DNA from: Nocardioides xinjiangensis
GTDB lineage: Bacteria > Actinomycetota > Actinomycetes > Propionibacteriales > Nocardioidaceae
Length of the DNA: 64,000 nucleotides
Assembly (NCBI RefSeq): GCF_017916455.1
Contig: NZ_JAFMSY010000005.1
Coordinates: 124,001-188,000 of the forward strand
Direction of reading: 5' to 3'
Shown here: piece by piece, positions 27,379 to 34,892 of the stretch
Position numbering within the stretch: the first letter of the stretch is position 1
Layout: every line of letters begins with the position of its first letter
Program-made: the position numbers and the translations under genes
The notes under the pieces: generated by a model
Told to the model about the DNA's origin: nothing
Database searches by the model: none
What the model saw: the letters and a program-made list of their open reading frames with translations, nothing else

Positions 27379-28601
27379 ACGCCGACAGCACCGACCGCAG
27401 CACCGACCGCAGCACCGACCGCGGCACCGACCGCAGCACCGAGCCCGCCTGGCTGCTCGTGACCCGCCGCGAGGTCGTCTCGCGGATCACCGACAAGTCG
27501 TTCCTCGTCGGCACCGTGCTGATGGTGGCCATGCTCGTCGGCTTCATCGGCTTCACCGCCTGGCAGGACGGCCGGACCGACGAGGCCACCCTCGCAGCCA
27601 CGCCCGACGCCGCCGAGATGGCCTCCGCGATCGAGGAGTCGGCGCCCGAGGTCGACGACAGGGTCGAGGTCACGGTCCTCGAGGTCGACGACCGGGACGC
27701 CGCCGAGGCCGCGCTGCGCGAGGACGAGGCCGACGCGTGGCTCCACCCCGCCGACGGCGGCTGGCAGCTGACCTCGGAGTCGAGCGAGCAGGACTCGCTG
27801 ACCGACGTCGCCCGCGCGGTCGTGCGCCAGCAGGTGCTGGCCGAGAACGCGGCCGACGTCGGGAGCACGGTCGAGGCGCTCGAGGCGGGCAGCACGGTGA
27901 GCACGGACTTCCTGCGCGGCGACGCCGAGAAGGCGAGCGTGGCCGAGGCGGTCGGCTTCGTCTTCGTCTTCCTGTTCTACTTCGCGGCGCTGGTCTTCGG
28001 CATGCAGCTGGCCTCGTCGGTGATCGAGGAGAAGCAGAGCCGCATCGTGGAGATCATCGCCGCGGCGATCCCGCTGCGGCACCTGCTCGCGGGCAAGGTG
28101 CTCGGCAACACCGCACTGGCGATGATCCAGCTGCTGGTCTACCTCGCCGTCGGGCTGGTCGGGCTGACGTTCACGCCGTACAAGTCCTTCGTCCCCGACC
28201 TGTCGGGGCCCACCGCGTGGTTCGTCGGGTTCTTCTTCGCCGGCTTCGTCGCGCTGGCCTGCCTGTGGGCCGTGGCCGGCTCCCTCGCCTCGCGCACCGA
28301 GGACCTGCAGGCCACCTCCACCCCGCTGACGATGCTCATGCTGGTGATGTTCTTCGGCGGCGTCTCGCTCGACGGCCGCGGCCAGGTCATCGCCTCCTTC
28401 GTTCCGCCCGTGTCCGCGGTCGTGATGCCCAAGCGGATCCTCGCCGGCGGCGTGGCGTGGTGGGAGCCGCTGCTCGCGCTGGGCCTGCTGGCCGCCTTCG
28501 CCGCGGTGACCGTGTGGGTGGGCGAGCGCCTCTACCGCCGGGCCCTGCTGCAGACCGGCGGGCGGGTCACCCTGCGCCAGGCGTGGGCCGCCGCCGAGTA
28601 G
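27375..28601 (+). CDS. ABC-2 exporter permease (NatB-like)
   Basis: A 408-residue membrane protein. A hydrophilic N-terminal repeat (STDR units) precedes the first span near VGTVLMVAMLVGFIGFTAW. A large extracytoplasmic domain of about 160 residues follows, then five to six spans from VGFVFVFLFYFAALVFGMQL. The SSVIEEKQSRIVEIIAAAI motif is characteristic of ABC-2 type NatB permeases. It overlaps the ATPase gene by ATGA. The receiver/kinase pair just upstream is its probable regulator. Confidence 0.93.
   Translation: MNADSTDRSTDRSTDRGTDRSTEPAWLLVTRREVVSRITDKSFLVGTVLMVAMLVGFIGFTAWQDGRTDEATLAATPDAAEMASAIEESAPEVDDRVEVTVLEVDDRDAAEAALREDEADAWLHPADGGWQLTSESSEQDSLTDVARAVVRQQVLAENAADVGSTVEALEAGSTVSTDFLRGDAEKASVAEAVGFVFVFLFYFAALVFGMQLASSVIEEKQSRIVEIIAAAIPLRHLLAGKVLGNTALAMIQLLVYLAVGLVGLTFTPYKSFVPDLSGPTAWFVGFFFAGFVALACLWAVAGSLASRTEDLQATSTPLTMLMLVMFFGGVSLDGRGQVIASFVPPVSAVVMPKRILAGGVAWWEPLLALGLLAAFAAVTVWVGERLYRRALLQTGGRVTLRQAWAAAE
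27387..27443 (+). repeat. Tandem 12-bp repeat (AGCACCGACCGC, about 4.75 copies) at the permease N-terminus
   Basis: Copies start at 27387, 27399, 27411, 27423 (first base A to G) and 27435 (partial). They encode Ser-Thr-Asp-Arg units. Being in multiples of three bases, copy-number change would not shift the frame. Confidence 0.9.
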
Positions 28602-28651
28602 CACCGGGCGCCGGCGTCCTCGCACCGGTCGCGGGCCGCGGTCCGCACGGG

Positions 28652-29110
28652 TCAGAAGAGGTGGAGCAGGGACGACGTCCCGGCCACCACGGCCCAGAAC
28701 CGCAGCCCGCGGCCCAGCACGCCGGTCACGAGGAAGATCCACAGCGGCACCCGCAGGACGCCGGCGAGCACCGCGGTGACGGCGTACGGCGGGATGCCGC
28801 TGGCGGCGGACACGAAGAGCAGGCCGGCCGTGAACCACGGCCGGCCCTCGGCGCGCTCGTGCCACTTGTCCAGCGAGGCCTTGGCGCGCGGCTTCTGGAG
28901 GTGGCGGTGCACCCAGGGCGCACGCTCGACGTGCATGCCGCCCCAGTACCAGAGGATCTTGCCGAGCATCTGGCCGAGCGTGGCGGCGAGGAGCAGGCCC
29001 CACGTGTGGCCGGGGGCCCGGCTGACGGACACGGCGAGGATGGCCTCGATGTTGATGAGGGGGAGCAGGGCCGACCCGATGGAGGCGCCCATGACGCTCC
29101 AGAAGAGCAT
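28652..29110 (-). CDS. VTT-domain (YqaA/DedA-like) small membrane protein
   Basis: A 152-residue protein with membrane segments around FWSVMGASIGSALLPLINIE, GLLLAATLGQMLGKILWYW, FTAGLLFVSAASGIPPYAVT and VPLWIFLVTGVLGRGLRFWA. The G-x(3)-G-x-ILWYWGG segment and the second G-rich re-entrant segment are typical of the SNARE-associated/VTT fold of the YqaA branch, whose members include lipid scramblase-like proteins. ATG 29110 overlaps the stop of the upstream phosphatidyltransferase gene (TGATG). That pairing supports a role in membrane lipids (inference). Confidence 0.85.
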   Translation of the reverse strand: MLFWSVMGASIGSALLPLINIEAILAVSVSRAPGHTWGLLLAATLGQMLGKILWYWGGMHVERAPWVHRHLQKPRAKASLDKWHERAEGRPWFTAGLLFVSAASGIPPYAVTAVLAGVLRVPLWIFLVTGVLGRGLRFWAVVAGTSSLLHLF

Positions 29111-29745
29111 CAGCCGACGGCCCCGGGCACGGGCAGCCCGATCCGCGTGAGGCGGCGCAGCGAGACGCACTTGAGCACCAGCAGGGCGGTGGCGATCGCG
29201 AGCCCGACCCACATCCAGCCCGTCACCAGCAGCAGGACGGCGAAGAGCGCGCTGTTGACGGCCTTGGCGGGCTTGGACCAGTTCCACAGCCAGATCTGCC
29301 GGTCGACGACGAAGAAGTAGTTGGGACTGCGGATCGGCCACGCCAGGAACGCGATGGACAGGAAGCAGTCGACCACCATGAACTCGGCCAGGTAGACGAA
29401 GATGGCCGGCGACAGGTCGGGCTGCAGCCAGGCGAGGCCGATGTAGAAGGCGGCGGCGTTGAGCCGGTCGCACATGATGTCGAGCACCGCGCCGATGCGG
29501 GTCTCGCAGTCGCGAACCCGCGCGTAGAACCCGTCGAGCATGTCGCCGACCCAGTAGACGCCGAGCGCGACGACCAGCAGGGTCAGGCTCTGCTGGTGGG
29601 CGGCGGTCGCGGCGAGGACGACGCTGGCGACGGTGCGCACCGCGGTGATCACGGTGGCGCCGGTGAGCAGCCGCTCGTGCCGGACGCCGTAGCGGTCGTC
29701 GGGGTCGGCCACCACGGCCGGTCCTCCCTGCGCCCCGCTCCCCAC
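29110..29745 (-). CDS. CDP-alcohol phosphatidyltransferase family protein
   Basis: A 211-residue integral membrane enzyme. The diagnostic motif D-x2-DG-x2-AR-x8-G-x3-D-x3-D is complete in GDMLDGFYARVRDCETRIG followed by AVLDIMCD. Several hydrophobic spans follow. It would transfer a phosphatidyl group from CDP-diacylglycerol to an alcohol; the alcohol cannot be told. GTG 29745 lies seven bases after TAGCAT (29758-29753) and is taken as leaderless. A second GTG at 29715 has GGGAGG seven bases upstream and is a real alternative. The VTT gene is translationally coupled downstream. Confidence 0.9.
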   Translation of the reverse strand: MGSGAQGGPAVVADPDDRYGVRHERLLTGATVITAVRTVASVVLAATAAHQQSLTLLVVALGVYWVGDMLDGFYARVRDCETRIGAVLDIMCDRLNAAAFYIGLAWLQPDLSPAIFVYLAEFMVVDCFLSIAFLAWPIRSPNYFFVVDRQIWLWNWSKPAKAVNSALFAVLLLVTGWMWVGLAIATALLVLKCVSLRRLTRIGLPVPGAVG

Positions 29746-29763
29746 GCCGGGGATGCTATCGGG

Positions 29764-30360
29764 TCAGCGCCACAGATCGGTCCACGCGTGGCCGACCCCG
29801 AGGACGAGCTCGCGCAGCAGCGGGAGGCTGACCCCGACGACGTTGTGGTGGTCGCCCTCGATCCGCGAGACGAACGCCCCGCCGAGCCCGTCGATGGTGA
29901 ACGCCCCCGCGACGTGCAGTGGCTCGCCCGTGGCGACGTACGCCTCGACCTCGGCGTCGCTGACGTCGGCGAAGTGGACGAGCGTGGAACCCGTCGCCGA
30001 GGCGACCCGTCCCGTCGCGACGTCGCGCAGGCAGTGCCCGCTGTGCAGCACCCCGGACCGACCGCGCATCGCGCGCCAGCGGCGGGCCGCCTCGTCCGCG
30101 GTGTGGGGCTTGCCGAGCGGCTGGCCGTCGAGCTCGAGCACCGAGTCGCAGCCGAGCACGAGCGCCTCCGCGGGCAGGTCCGCGCGCTCGGCGACCGCCG
30201 CGCACTTGAGCTCGGCCAGCCGGAGGGCGAGCTCCGCGGGCGGGAGCCCCGTCACCTGCGACTCGTCGACGCCGCTGACCACGACGGTCGGGTCGAGCCC
30301 GGCCGCGCGCAGCGTCGCCAGCCGGGCGGGCGAGGCGGAGGCCAGGACGAGCGTCGTCAC
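29764..30360 (-). CDS. maf: Maf-type nucleoside triphosphate pyrophosphatase
   Basis: A 198-residue house-cleaning enzyme that hydrolyses dTTP/UTP or modified pyrimidine nucleotides. It starts TTLVLASASPARLATLRAAG, the family signature, followed by GVDES, ALVLGCDSVLELDGQPLGKP and AFTIDGLGGAFVSRIEGDHH with catalytic acidic residues. Start GTG 30360 overlaps the stop of a 29-codon ORF as GTGA. In M. tuberculosis accD5-accE5-maf are consecutive. Here maf is separated from accE by a nuclease-like gene and repeats. Confidence 0.94.
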   Translation of the reverse strand: MTTLVLASASPARLATLRAAGLDPTVVVSGVDESQVTGLPPAELALRLAELKCAAVAERADLPAEALVLGCDSVLELDGQPLGKPHTADEAARRWRAMRGRSGVLHSGHCLRDVATGRVASATGSTLVHFADVSDAEVEAYVATGEPLHVAGAFTIDGLGGAFVSRIEGDHHNVVGVSLPLLRELVLGVGHAWTDLWR

Positions 30361-30446
30361 AGGCGCTCCAGCGCCGTGCGCAGCGGGTCGAGCCCGCGGC
30401 GGTCGTCGCCGTGGGCGTCGCACAGTCCGTCGATGGTTGCGGTCAC
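30357..30446 (-). CDS. 29-residue leaderless small ORF coupled to maf
   Basis: GTG 30446 follows TAGGGT (30459-30454) by exactly seven bases, the same geometry as other leaderless genes here. The ORF runs to TGA 30357-30359 and overlaps the maf GTG by four bases. The peptide begins VTATIDGLCDAHGDDRRG and ends in ALERL; it is charged, with one Cys and no membrane span. It may be a leader peptide whose translation delivers ribosomes to maf, or a small protein. I do not recognise it. Confidence 0.5.
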   Translation of the reverse strand: MTATIDGLCDAHGDDRRGLDPLRTALERL

Positions 30447-30453
30447 GCCGGTG

Positions 30454-30459
30454 ACCCTA
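30454..30459 (-). promoter_or_regulatory. -10 box of the maf transcription unit
   Basis: TAGGGT on the minus strand. Its TAG is also the stop codon of the DUF559 nuclease gene, so the maf promoter abuts the inserted unit precisely. Confidence 0.55.
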
Positions 30460-31497
30460 GCCGCGGGGGCGCGACAGTGGAGCCGGCGGCCGGTAGGTCC
30501 GGCCGGTGCCTCCATCGTCGACGTACAGTCCGCACCGGGTCCCGCAGGGGCGAGCCGTCCCCTCCCAGCCGCGTCGCCGCAGCACCGTGGCCACCGCCCC
30601 GGCGAGCCGGCAGGGCTCGAGGACCTGCGCCCACCCGGCCCGCAGCGTGACGTGGTCGTCGACGACCGCGTCGACGTCGCGTCCCAGGTCTGCCCACCGG
30701 TCCACGGCGTCGCGGTGCCCGAAGGCGCCGTCGAGCTCGACGAGGGTCCGCTCGGGGCCGTACCGGACGTCTCGCAGCACCGTGCCGCTCGCGGTGTGCT
30801 GGCGGACCTGCCGCTCGCCGCGCGGGAGGCCGTGGGCACGCTCCACGTCGCAGAGGTAGCGCCGCTCCAGCACCGACCGGGTGCCGGCGGCGACGTCCTC
30901 GACGATGGCCAGGAGCAGGGCCCGCTGCGGCAGGCGCGGCAGCTCGCCGAGGGTGTCGACCAGCCGCTCGGCGGTCGTGAGTCCCTGCTGCACCCCGTCG
31001 GAGAGCAACGCGACGGCCTCGGCCTCGGGCCGGTCGGCCGCAGCCTTGAGGAGCGCGTAGTCGAAGCGCGCCCGGGGCGGCCGCCGGTGCTCGTGCACCC
31101 ACCTGTCCATGTCGCGCACGCGCTCGACGTGCACGCCCTCGGGCGGGGTGAGTCGGCGCCCGCGGTCCACCACGAGGTGCACGACCGCCGGGTCGCCGGA
31201 AGTCCCGCGGTCGCGGGTCATCCCAGAGGCGTCCAGGGCGGACTCACGGTGCAGCGCGGCGGGCGCGCAGGCGAGCACGGCCGCCCACTCGCGCTGGCGG
31301 CGCGTGGGTCGACCGGAGTGGTCGACGTACACCCCGGGGTGGACCTCGACGAGCTCGCGTCGCGCGAGCAGGCGGCGTACGTCGGCACGGGAGGCGCCGA
31401 GGTCGACCAGCTGTGGCCTCGACACGAGCCCGTCCTGCTCCCGCAGCAGGCGTGCCAGTCCGGCATGGTCGAGCGTGCTCGGTGAGCGCTTCGGCAT
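30457..31497 (-). CDS. AbiEi-like winged-helix plus DUF559 (Vsr-like endonuclease fold) protein
   Basis: A 346-residue protein. Residues about 8-60 form an AbiEi-type antitoxin-like winged helix (LARLLREQDGLVSRPQLVDLG and HPGVYVDHSGRP). The C-terminal part about 245-312 is DUF559-like, with VELDGAFGHRDAVDRWADL, RDVDAVVDD and LRAGWAQVLEPCRLA. Glu254, Asp256, His261, Asp270 and Asp274 occupy the positions of a PD-(D/E)XK/Vsr-like active site. No AbiEii toxin gene is adjacent. The last 21 or so residues are encoded inside a 50-bp palindromic repeat. ATG 31497 follows GATCGT by six bases. Such orphan genes are common in actinobacteria and their function is unknown. The repeats at both ends suggest a mobile or self-propagating unit. 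Confidence 0.85.
   Translation of the reverse strand: MPKRSPSTLDHAGLARLLREQDGLVSRPQLVDLGASRADVRRLLARRELVEVHPGVYVDHSGRPTRRQREWAAVLACAPAALHRESALDASGMTRDRGTSGDPAVVHLVVDRGRRLTPPEGVHVERVRDMDRWVHEHRRPPRARFDYALLKAAADRPEAEAVALLSDGVQQGLTTAERLVDTLGELPRLPQRALLLAIVEDVAAGTRSVLERRYLCDVERAHGLPRGERQVRQHTASGTVLRDVRYGPERTLVELDGAFGHRDAVDRWADLGRDVDAVVDDHVTLRAGWAQVLEPCRLAGAVATVLRRRGWEGTARPCGTRCGLYVDDGGTGRTYRPPAPLSRPRG
30471..30520. repeat. Left 50-bp repeat (imperfect hairpin) inside the 3' end of the nuclease gene
   Basis: Begins GCGACAGTGGAGCC, centre TAGGTCCGGCC, ends CTCCATCGTCG. The outer arms pair with two mismatches. It differs from the right copy at eight of 50 positions. Confidence 0.85.
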
Positions 31498-31563
31498 CCC
31501 CCGACGATCCCGCCCGTCGAGGACCGGCGCGAGCCACCGGCACCCGCCTGTGGACGGCGCTCC

Positions 31564-31613
31564 GCGACGGTGGAGCCCGCGGCCGCTAGGTCCGGCCCGG
31601 CGCTCCACCGTCG
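31564..31613. repeat. Right 50-bp repeat (perfect 12-bp arms) upstream of the nuclease gene
   Basis: CGACGGTGGAGC (31565-31576) pairs perfectly with GCTCCACCGTCG (31602-31613) around a GC-rich loop containing TAGGTCCGGCC. It begins two bases beyond the accE stop codon and could also fold as a terminator for accD-accE. Confidence 0.88.
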
Positions 31614-31615
31614 GG

Positions 31616-31837
31616 TCAGCGCGGCAGGCCGCTGGCGCGCCAGGCGCCCGGACCCGCCCGGTGCGGGGTGCGCACCCCCCGGGCGGGGTGGTTCCACGAC
31701 GGCCGCGGCCGCGGCGGCGGCTCGGCGCCCGCCGAGCCGAGGGCGGTGAGGACGGCCACGAGGGCCGCGACCTCCTCGGCCGTCGCGTCGGGGTCGACCA
31801 CCCGCAGCAGCGGGGTCTCGTCGCTCGCGGCCCCCAT
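31616..31837 (-). CDS. accE: Acyl-CoA carboxylase epsilon subunit
   Basis: A 73-residue protein. The N-terminus LLRVVDPDATAEEVAALVAV and the C-terminal W-x(n)-R pattern ending GPGAWRASGLPR are the signature of actinobacterial epsilon subunits, which bridge and stimulate the alpha/beta carboxylase complex. Its ATG overlaps the accD stop (TGATG). The downstream boundary lies two bases from a palindromic repeat. Confidence 0.93.
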   Translation of the reverse strand: MGAASDETPLLRVVDPDATAEEVAALVAVLTALGSAGAEPPPRPRPSWNHPARGVRTPHRAGPGAWRASGLPR

Positions 31838-33489
31838 CAGAGCGGGATGTTCCCGTGCTTCTTCGGCGGGAGGGTCTCCCGCTTGGAGCGCAGCAGCCGC
31901 AGCGACCGGATGACCTCGACGCGGGTCTCGTGCGGCGCGATGACGGCGTCGACGTAGCCCCGCTCGGCGGCGATGTAGGGGTTGGCGAGCGTGGTCTCGT
32001 ACTCGTCGATCAGCTCGGCCCGCTTGGCCTCGACGTCGCCGCCGGCCTCCTCAACCGCCTTGAGGGTGCGGCGGTGGACGATGTTGGCCGCCCCCTGCGC
32101 GCCCATCACCGCGATCTGGGCGGTGGGCCAGGCGACGTTGATGTCGGCGCCGAGGTGCTTGGAGCCCATCACGTCGTAGGCGCCGCCGTAGGCCTTGCGG
32201 GTGATGATGGTGACCAGGGGGACGGTGGCCTCGGCGTAGGCGTAGATGAGCTTGGCGCCGCGGCGGATGATGCCGTCCCACTCCTGGTTCGTGCCGGGCA
32301 GGAAGCCCGGGACGTCGACGAACGTCAGCACCGGGATGTTGAAGGCGTCGCAGAACCGGACGAACCGGGCGGCCTTCTCGGAGGCGTCGATGTCGAGCGT
32401 GCCGGCGAGCTGCATGGGCTGGTTGGCCACCACCCCGACCGAGCGCCCCTCGACGCGGCCGAAGCCCACGAGGATGTTCGGGGCGAAGAGCTCCTGGACC
32501 TCGAGGAACTCCTCGTCGTCCACGACGGCGGTGATGACGTCGTGCATGTCGTAGGGCTGGTTCGGCGAGTCGGGGATGAGCGTGTCGAGCGTGCGGTCGA
32601 GATCGGTCACGGACAGCCCACCTGTGTACTCGGCTGGCGCCTCGTACTCGGGTGCGGGATCCAGGTTGTTCTGCGGGAGGTAGGACAGCATCGCCTTGAC
32701 GTAGGCGATGGCGTCCTCCTCGTCGGAGGCCATGTAGTGGGCGTTGCCCGACTTCGTGTTGTGGGTGCGCGCCCCGCCGAGGTCCTCCATCGAGACGTCC
32801 TCGCCGGTGACGGTCTTGATGACGTCGGGACCGGTGATGAACATCGCCGAGGTCTGGTCGACCATGACGGTGAAGTCGGTGACGGCGGGGGAGTAGACGT
32901 GCCCGCCGGCGCAGTTGCCCATGATCAGGCTGATCTGCGGGATGACGCCGGAGGCGTGGACGTTGCGGCGGAAGATCTCGCCGTAGAGGCCGAGGGAGAC
33001 CACGCCCTCCTGGATGCGCGCGCCGGCGCCCTCGTTGATGCCGATGATCGGGCAGCCGGTCTTGATGGCGAGGTCCATCACCTTGGTGATCTTCTCGCCG
33101 TAGACCTCGCCGAGGGAGCCGCCGAAGACGGTGAAGTCCTGGCTGAACACGCACACCATCCGGCCGTCGACCTCGCCGTAGCCGGTCACCACGCCGTCGC
33201 CGTACGGGCGGGTCTTCTCCAGCCCGAACGCCGTGGAGCGGTGCCGCGCCAGCTCGTCGAGCTCGACGAAGGTGCCCTCGTCGAAGAGCATCTCGATGCG
33301 CTCGCGGGCGGTGCGCCGGCCCTTGGCGTGCTGCTTCTCGACCGCCTTCGCCGAGCCCGCGTGCACGGCCTCGTCGAGGCGGCGCTCGAGGTCGGCGAGC
33401 TTGCCGGCGGTCGTGTGGATGTCGATGTCGGTCCCCTGCTCGGTCCCCGGGACGGGGACCTCGGTGCCTTCACCCGGCTGTGCACTCAC
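31837..33489 (-). CDS. accD: Acyl-CoA (propionyl/acetyl-CoA) carboxylase beta subunit
   Basis: A 550-residue carboxyltransferase with two crotonase-type halves. Landmarks are [53 protein letters not shown], the oxyanion [12 protein letters not shown] in the first half, and [28 protein letters not shown] and [20 protein letters not shown] in the second. The C-terminal KKHGNIPL is typical. It resembles mycobacterial AccD5, which prefers propionyl-CoA; specificity is inferred. GTG 33489 has AGGAGG at a 7-nt spacing. The partner alpha subunit is probably the one at 14491-16269. It is divergent from birA, the ligase that attaches biotin to alpha. Confidence 0.95.
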   Translation of the reverse strand: MSAQPGEGTEVPVPGTEQGTDIDIHTTAGKLADLERRLDEAVHAGSAKAVEKQHAKGRRTARERIEMLFDEGTFVELDELARHRSTAFGLEKTRPYGDGVVTGYGEVDGRMVCVFSQDFTVFGGSLGEVYGEKITKVMDLAIKTGCPIIGINEGAGARIQEGVVSLGLYGEIFRRNVHASGVIPQISLIMGNCAGGHVYSPAVTDFTVMVDQTSAMFITGPDVIKTVTGEDVSMEDLGGARTHNTKSGNAHYMASDEEDAIAYVKAMLSYLPQNNLDPAPEYEAPAEYTGGLSVTDLDRTLDTLIPDSPNQPYDMHDVITAVVDDEEFLEVQELFAPNILVGFGRVEGRSVGVVANQPMQLAGTLDIDASEKAARFVRFCDAFNIPVLTFVDVPGFLPGTNQEWDGIIRRGAKLIYAYAEATVPLVTIITRKAYGGAYDVMGSKHLGADINVAWPTAQIAVMGAQGAANIVHRRTLKAVEEAGGDVEAKRAELIDEYETTLANPYIAAERGYVDAVIAPHETRVEVIRSLRLLRSKRETLPPKKHGNIPL

Positions 33490-33558
33490 GCGGTGGCCTC
33501 CTGTGGCATGACTCGGTCGCTTGCACGTGGCTGTCTCCCACTGCGGCAATCTAGACCC

Positions 33559-34356
33559 ATGAGCGACCCGACCCCCTCGCGCCCACCCCTCGACCTCGAC
33601 CGGCTGGCCACGCCCGCGGGGTGGCGCGTCGAGGTCGTCGCGGCCACCCCGTCGACCAACGCCGTCCTCGCCGAGCGCGCCCGGGCGGGCGAGGCGCCCG
33701 GCCTGGTGCTGGTCACCGAGCACCAGACGGCCGGGCGCGGGCGCCTCGACCGGGTCTGGTCGACGCCCGCGCGGTCGGCGCTGACCTTCTCGCTGCTGCT
33801 GCGGCCCGACGCACCGCCGACCTCGTGGCCGTGGCTGCCGCTCCTCACCGGGTACGCCGTGCAGGCGGCGCTGGCCGACCGCCTGCCCGACATCGCGCTG
33901 AAGTGGCCCAACGACGTGCTCGTCGACGCCGACGACGGGCCCGGCCGCAAGGTGTGCGGGATCCTCGTCGAGCGGGTCGAGACGGCGACCGGCCCTCTGG
34001 CCGTCGTGGGCGTGGGCATCAACGTCGACCAGACGCTCGACGAGCTCCCCGTCGCCCAGGCCACGTCGGTGTCGCTCGAGACCGGCGAGCCGGTGGAGCG
34101 CACGGACCTGCTCGGCCAGGTGCTCGGCTCGCTGCACGGCCTCCAGGGACTGCTCGACGACGTCGGCTCGCTGCGGGCCGCGTACGCCGACGTGTGCGTC
34201 ACGCTCGGTCGGACCGTCGACGTGCACCTGCCCGTTGGCGACGTACGCCGCGGCGAGGCGCTGGACATCGACGCGACCGGGGCGCTCGTGGTGGGCACCG
34301 ACGACGGCACGCTCACCGTCGCCGCGGGCGACGTGGTGCACGTGCGGCCCGCCTAG
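33559..34356 (+). CDS. birA: Biotin-[acetyl-CoA-carboxylase] ligase
   Basis: A 265-residue class I biotin protein ligase without an N-terminal helix-turn-helix, so it should not be a repressor. Motifs are [30 protein letters not shown] (biotinyl-AMP loop), [10 protein letters not shown] and KVCGILVER with [10 protein letters not shown] small C-terminal SH3-like domain ends the protein. It would biotinylate the AccA3-type and pyruvate carboxylase BCCP domains seen in this window. CAATCT lies six bases before ATG 33559, compatible with a leaderless start. Divergent from accD, as in M. tuberculosis. Confidence 0.95.
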   Translation: MSDPTPSRPPLDLDRLATPAGWRVEVVAATPSTNAVLAERARAGEAPGLVLVTEHQTAGRGRLDRVWSTPARSALTFSLLLRPDAPPTSWPWLPLLTGYAVQAALADRLPDIALKWPNDVLVDADDGPGRKVCGILVERVETATGPLAVVGVGINVDQTLDELPVAQATSVSLETGEPVERTDLLGQVLGSLHGLQGLLDDVGSLRAAYADVCVTLGRTVDVHLPVGDVRRGEALDIDATGALVVGTDDGTLTVAAGDVVHVRPA

Positions 34357-34388
34357 CAGTCGGGTGCACCGGGTGACATGATCGGCGC

Positions 34389-34892
34389 GTGCCGTTCCCG
34401 ACCAAGCTCCTCAACGAGGGCGAACACGTCGTGGTCTCCACCCGGACGCACGCCAAGGCGCTGGTCGGTCCCGCGCTGGTGCTCGTCCTCGTGGTCGCCG
34501 CCGTGCTCGTGCTCAGCACGGTGACCGACTCCACGGTCGTCGGCTTCGTGGCGGGGGCCGTCGCGGTCCTGGTGGTCGTCTGGTTCGTCGTCCGCCCGCT
34601 GGTGGTGTGGTCGACCACGACGTACACCTTCACCAACCGCCGCTTCATCAAGCGCTCCGGCCTTGTCGCGAAGGAGGGGCGCACCATCCCGCTGAACCGC
34701 ATCAGCGGCGTGGACTTCGAGATCGGCGTCATCGACCGCCTCTTCGGCTGCGGCACCCTGGTGGTCTCCGACGCGAGCACCGAGGGCCGGGTCGAGCTGC
34801 ACGACATCCCCGACGTGGAGCGGGTCCAGCTCCAGGTGTCCGACGAGCTGCACCGCCTCTCGAGCGGCGACCACCGCGACGATGGCGCCTGA
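34389..34892 (+). CDS. Bacterial PH-domain membrane protein
   Basis: A 167-residue protein. It begins [19 protein letters not shown], then two hydrophobic spans (about 25-45 and 50-72), followed by a bPH2-type domain with [35 protein letters not shown] and [15 protein letters not shown] 34389 follows CATGAT by six bases, suggesting a leaderless start. In M. tuberculosis a similar protein (Rv3278c) lies beside birA. The role is unknown; PH domains often anchor envelope complexes. It overlaps the cyclase gene by 11 bp. Confidence 0.9.
   Translation: MPFPTKLLNEGEHVVVSTRTHAKALVGPALVLVLVVAAVLVLSTVTDSTVVGFVAGAVAVLVVVWFVVRPLVVWSTTTYTFTNRRFIKRSGLVAKEGRTIPLNRISGVDFEIGVIDRLFGCGTLVVSDASTEGRVELHDIPDVERVQLQVSDELHRLSSGDHRDDGA

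Larger units (their letters stand above)
30471..31613. mobile_element. Candidate inserted unit: nuclease-like gene bounded by 50-bp palindromic direct repeats
   Basis: The 1143-bp segment starts and ends with 50-bp repeats that are 42/50 identical and in the same orientation. It sits between accE (stop 2 bp from the right repeat) and the maf promoter (11 bp from the left repeat), genes that are adjacent in many actinobacteria. It contains only the AbiEi/DUF559 gene. No transposase and no separate target-site duplication was seen. Confidence 0.5.

Noticed and set aside
31855..33558. Long plus-strand frame across accD that runs into birA
   Set aside because: Only the part from ATG 33559 is biotin ligase. 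The upstream portion is an antisense shadow of accD with no conserved motif.
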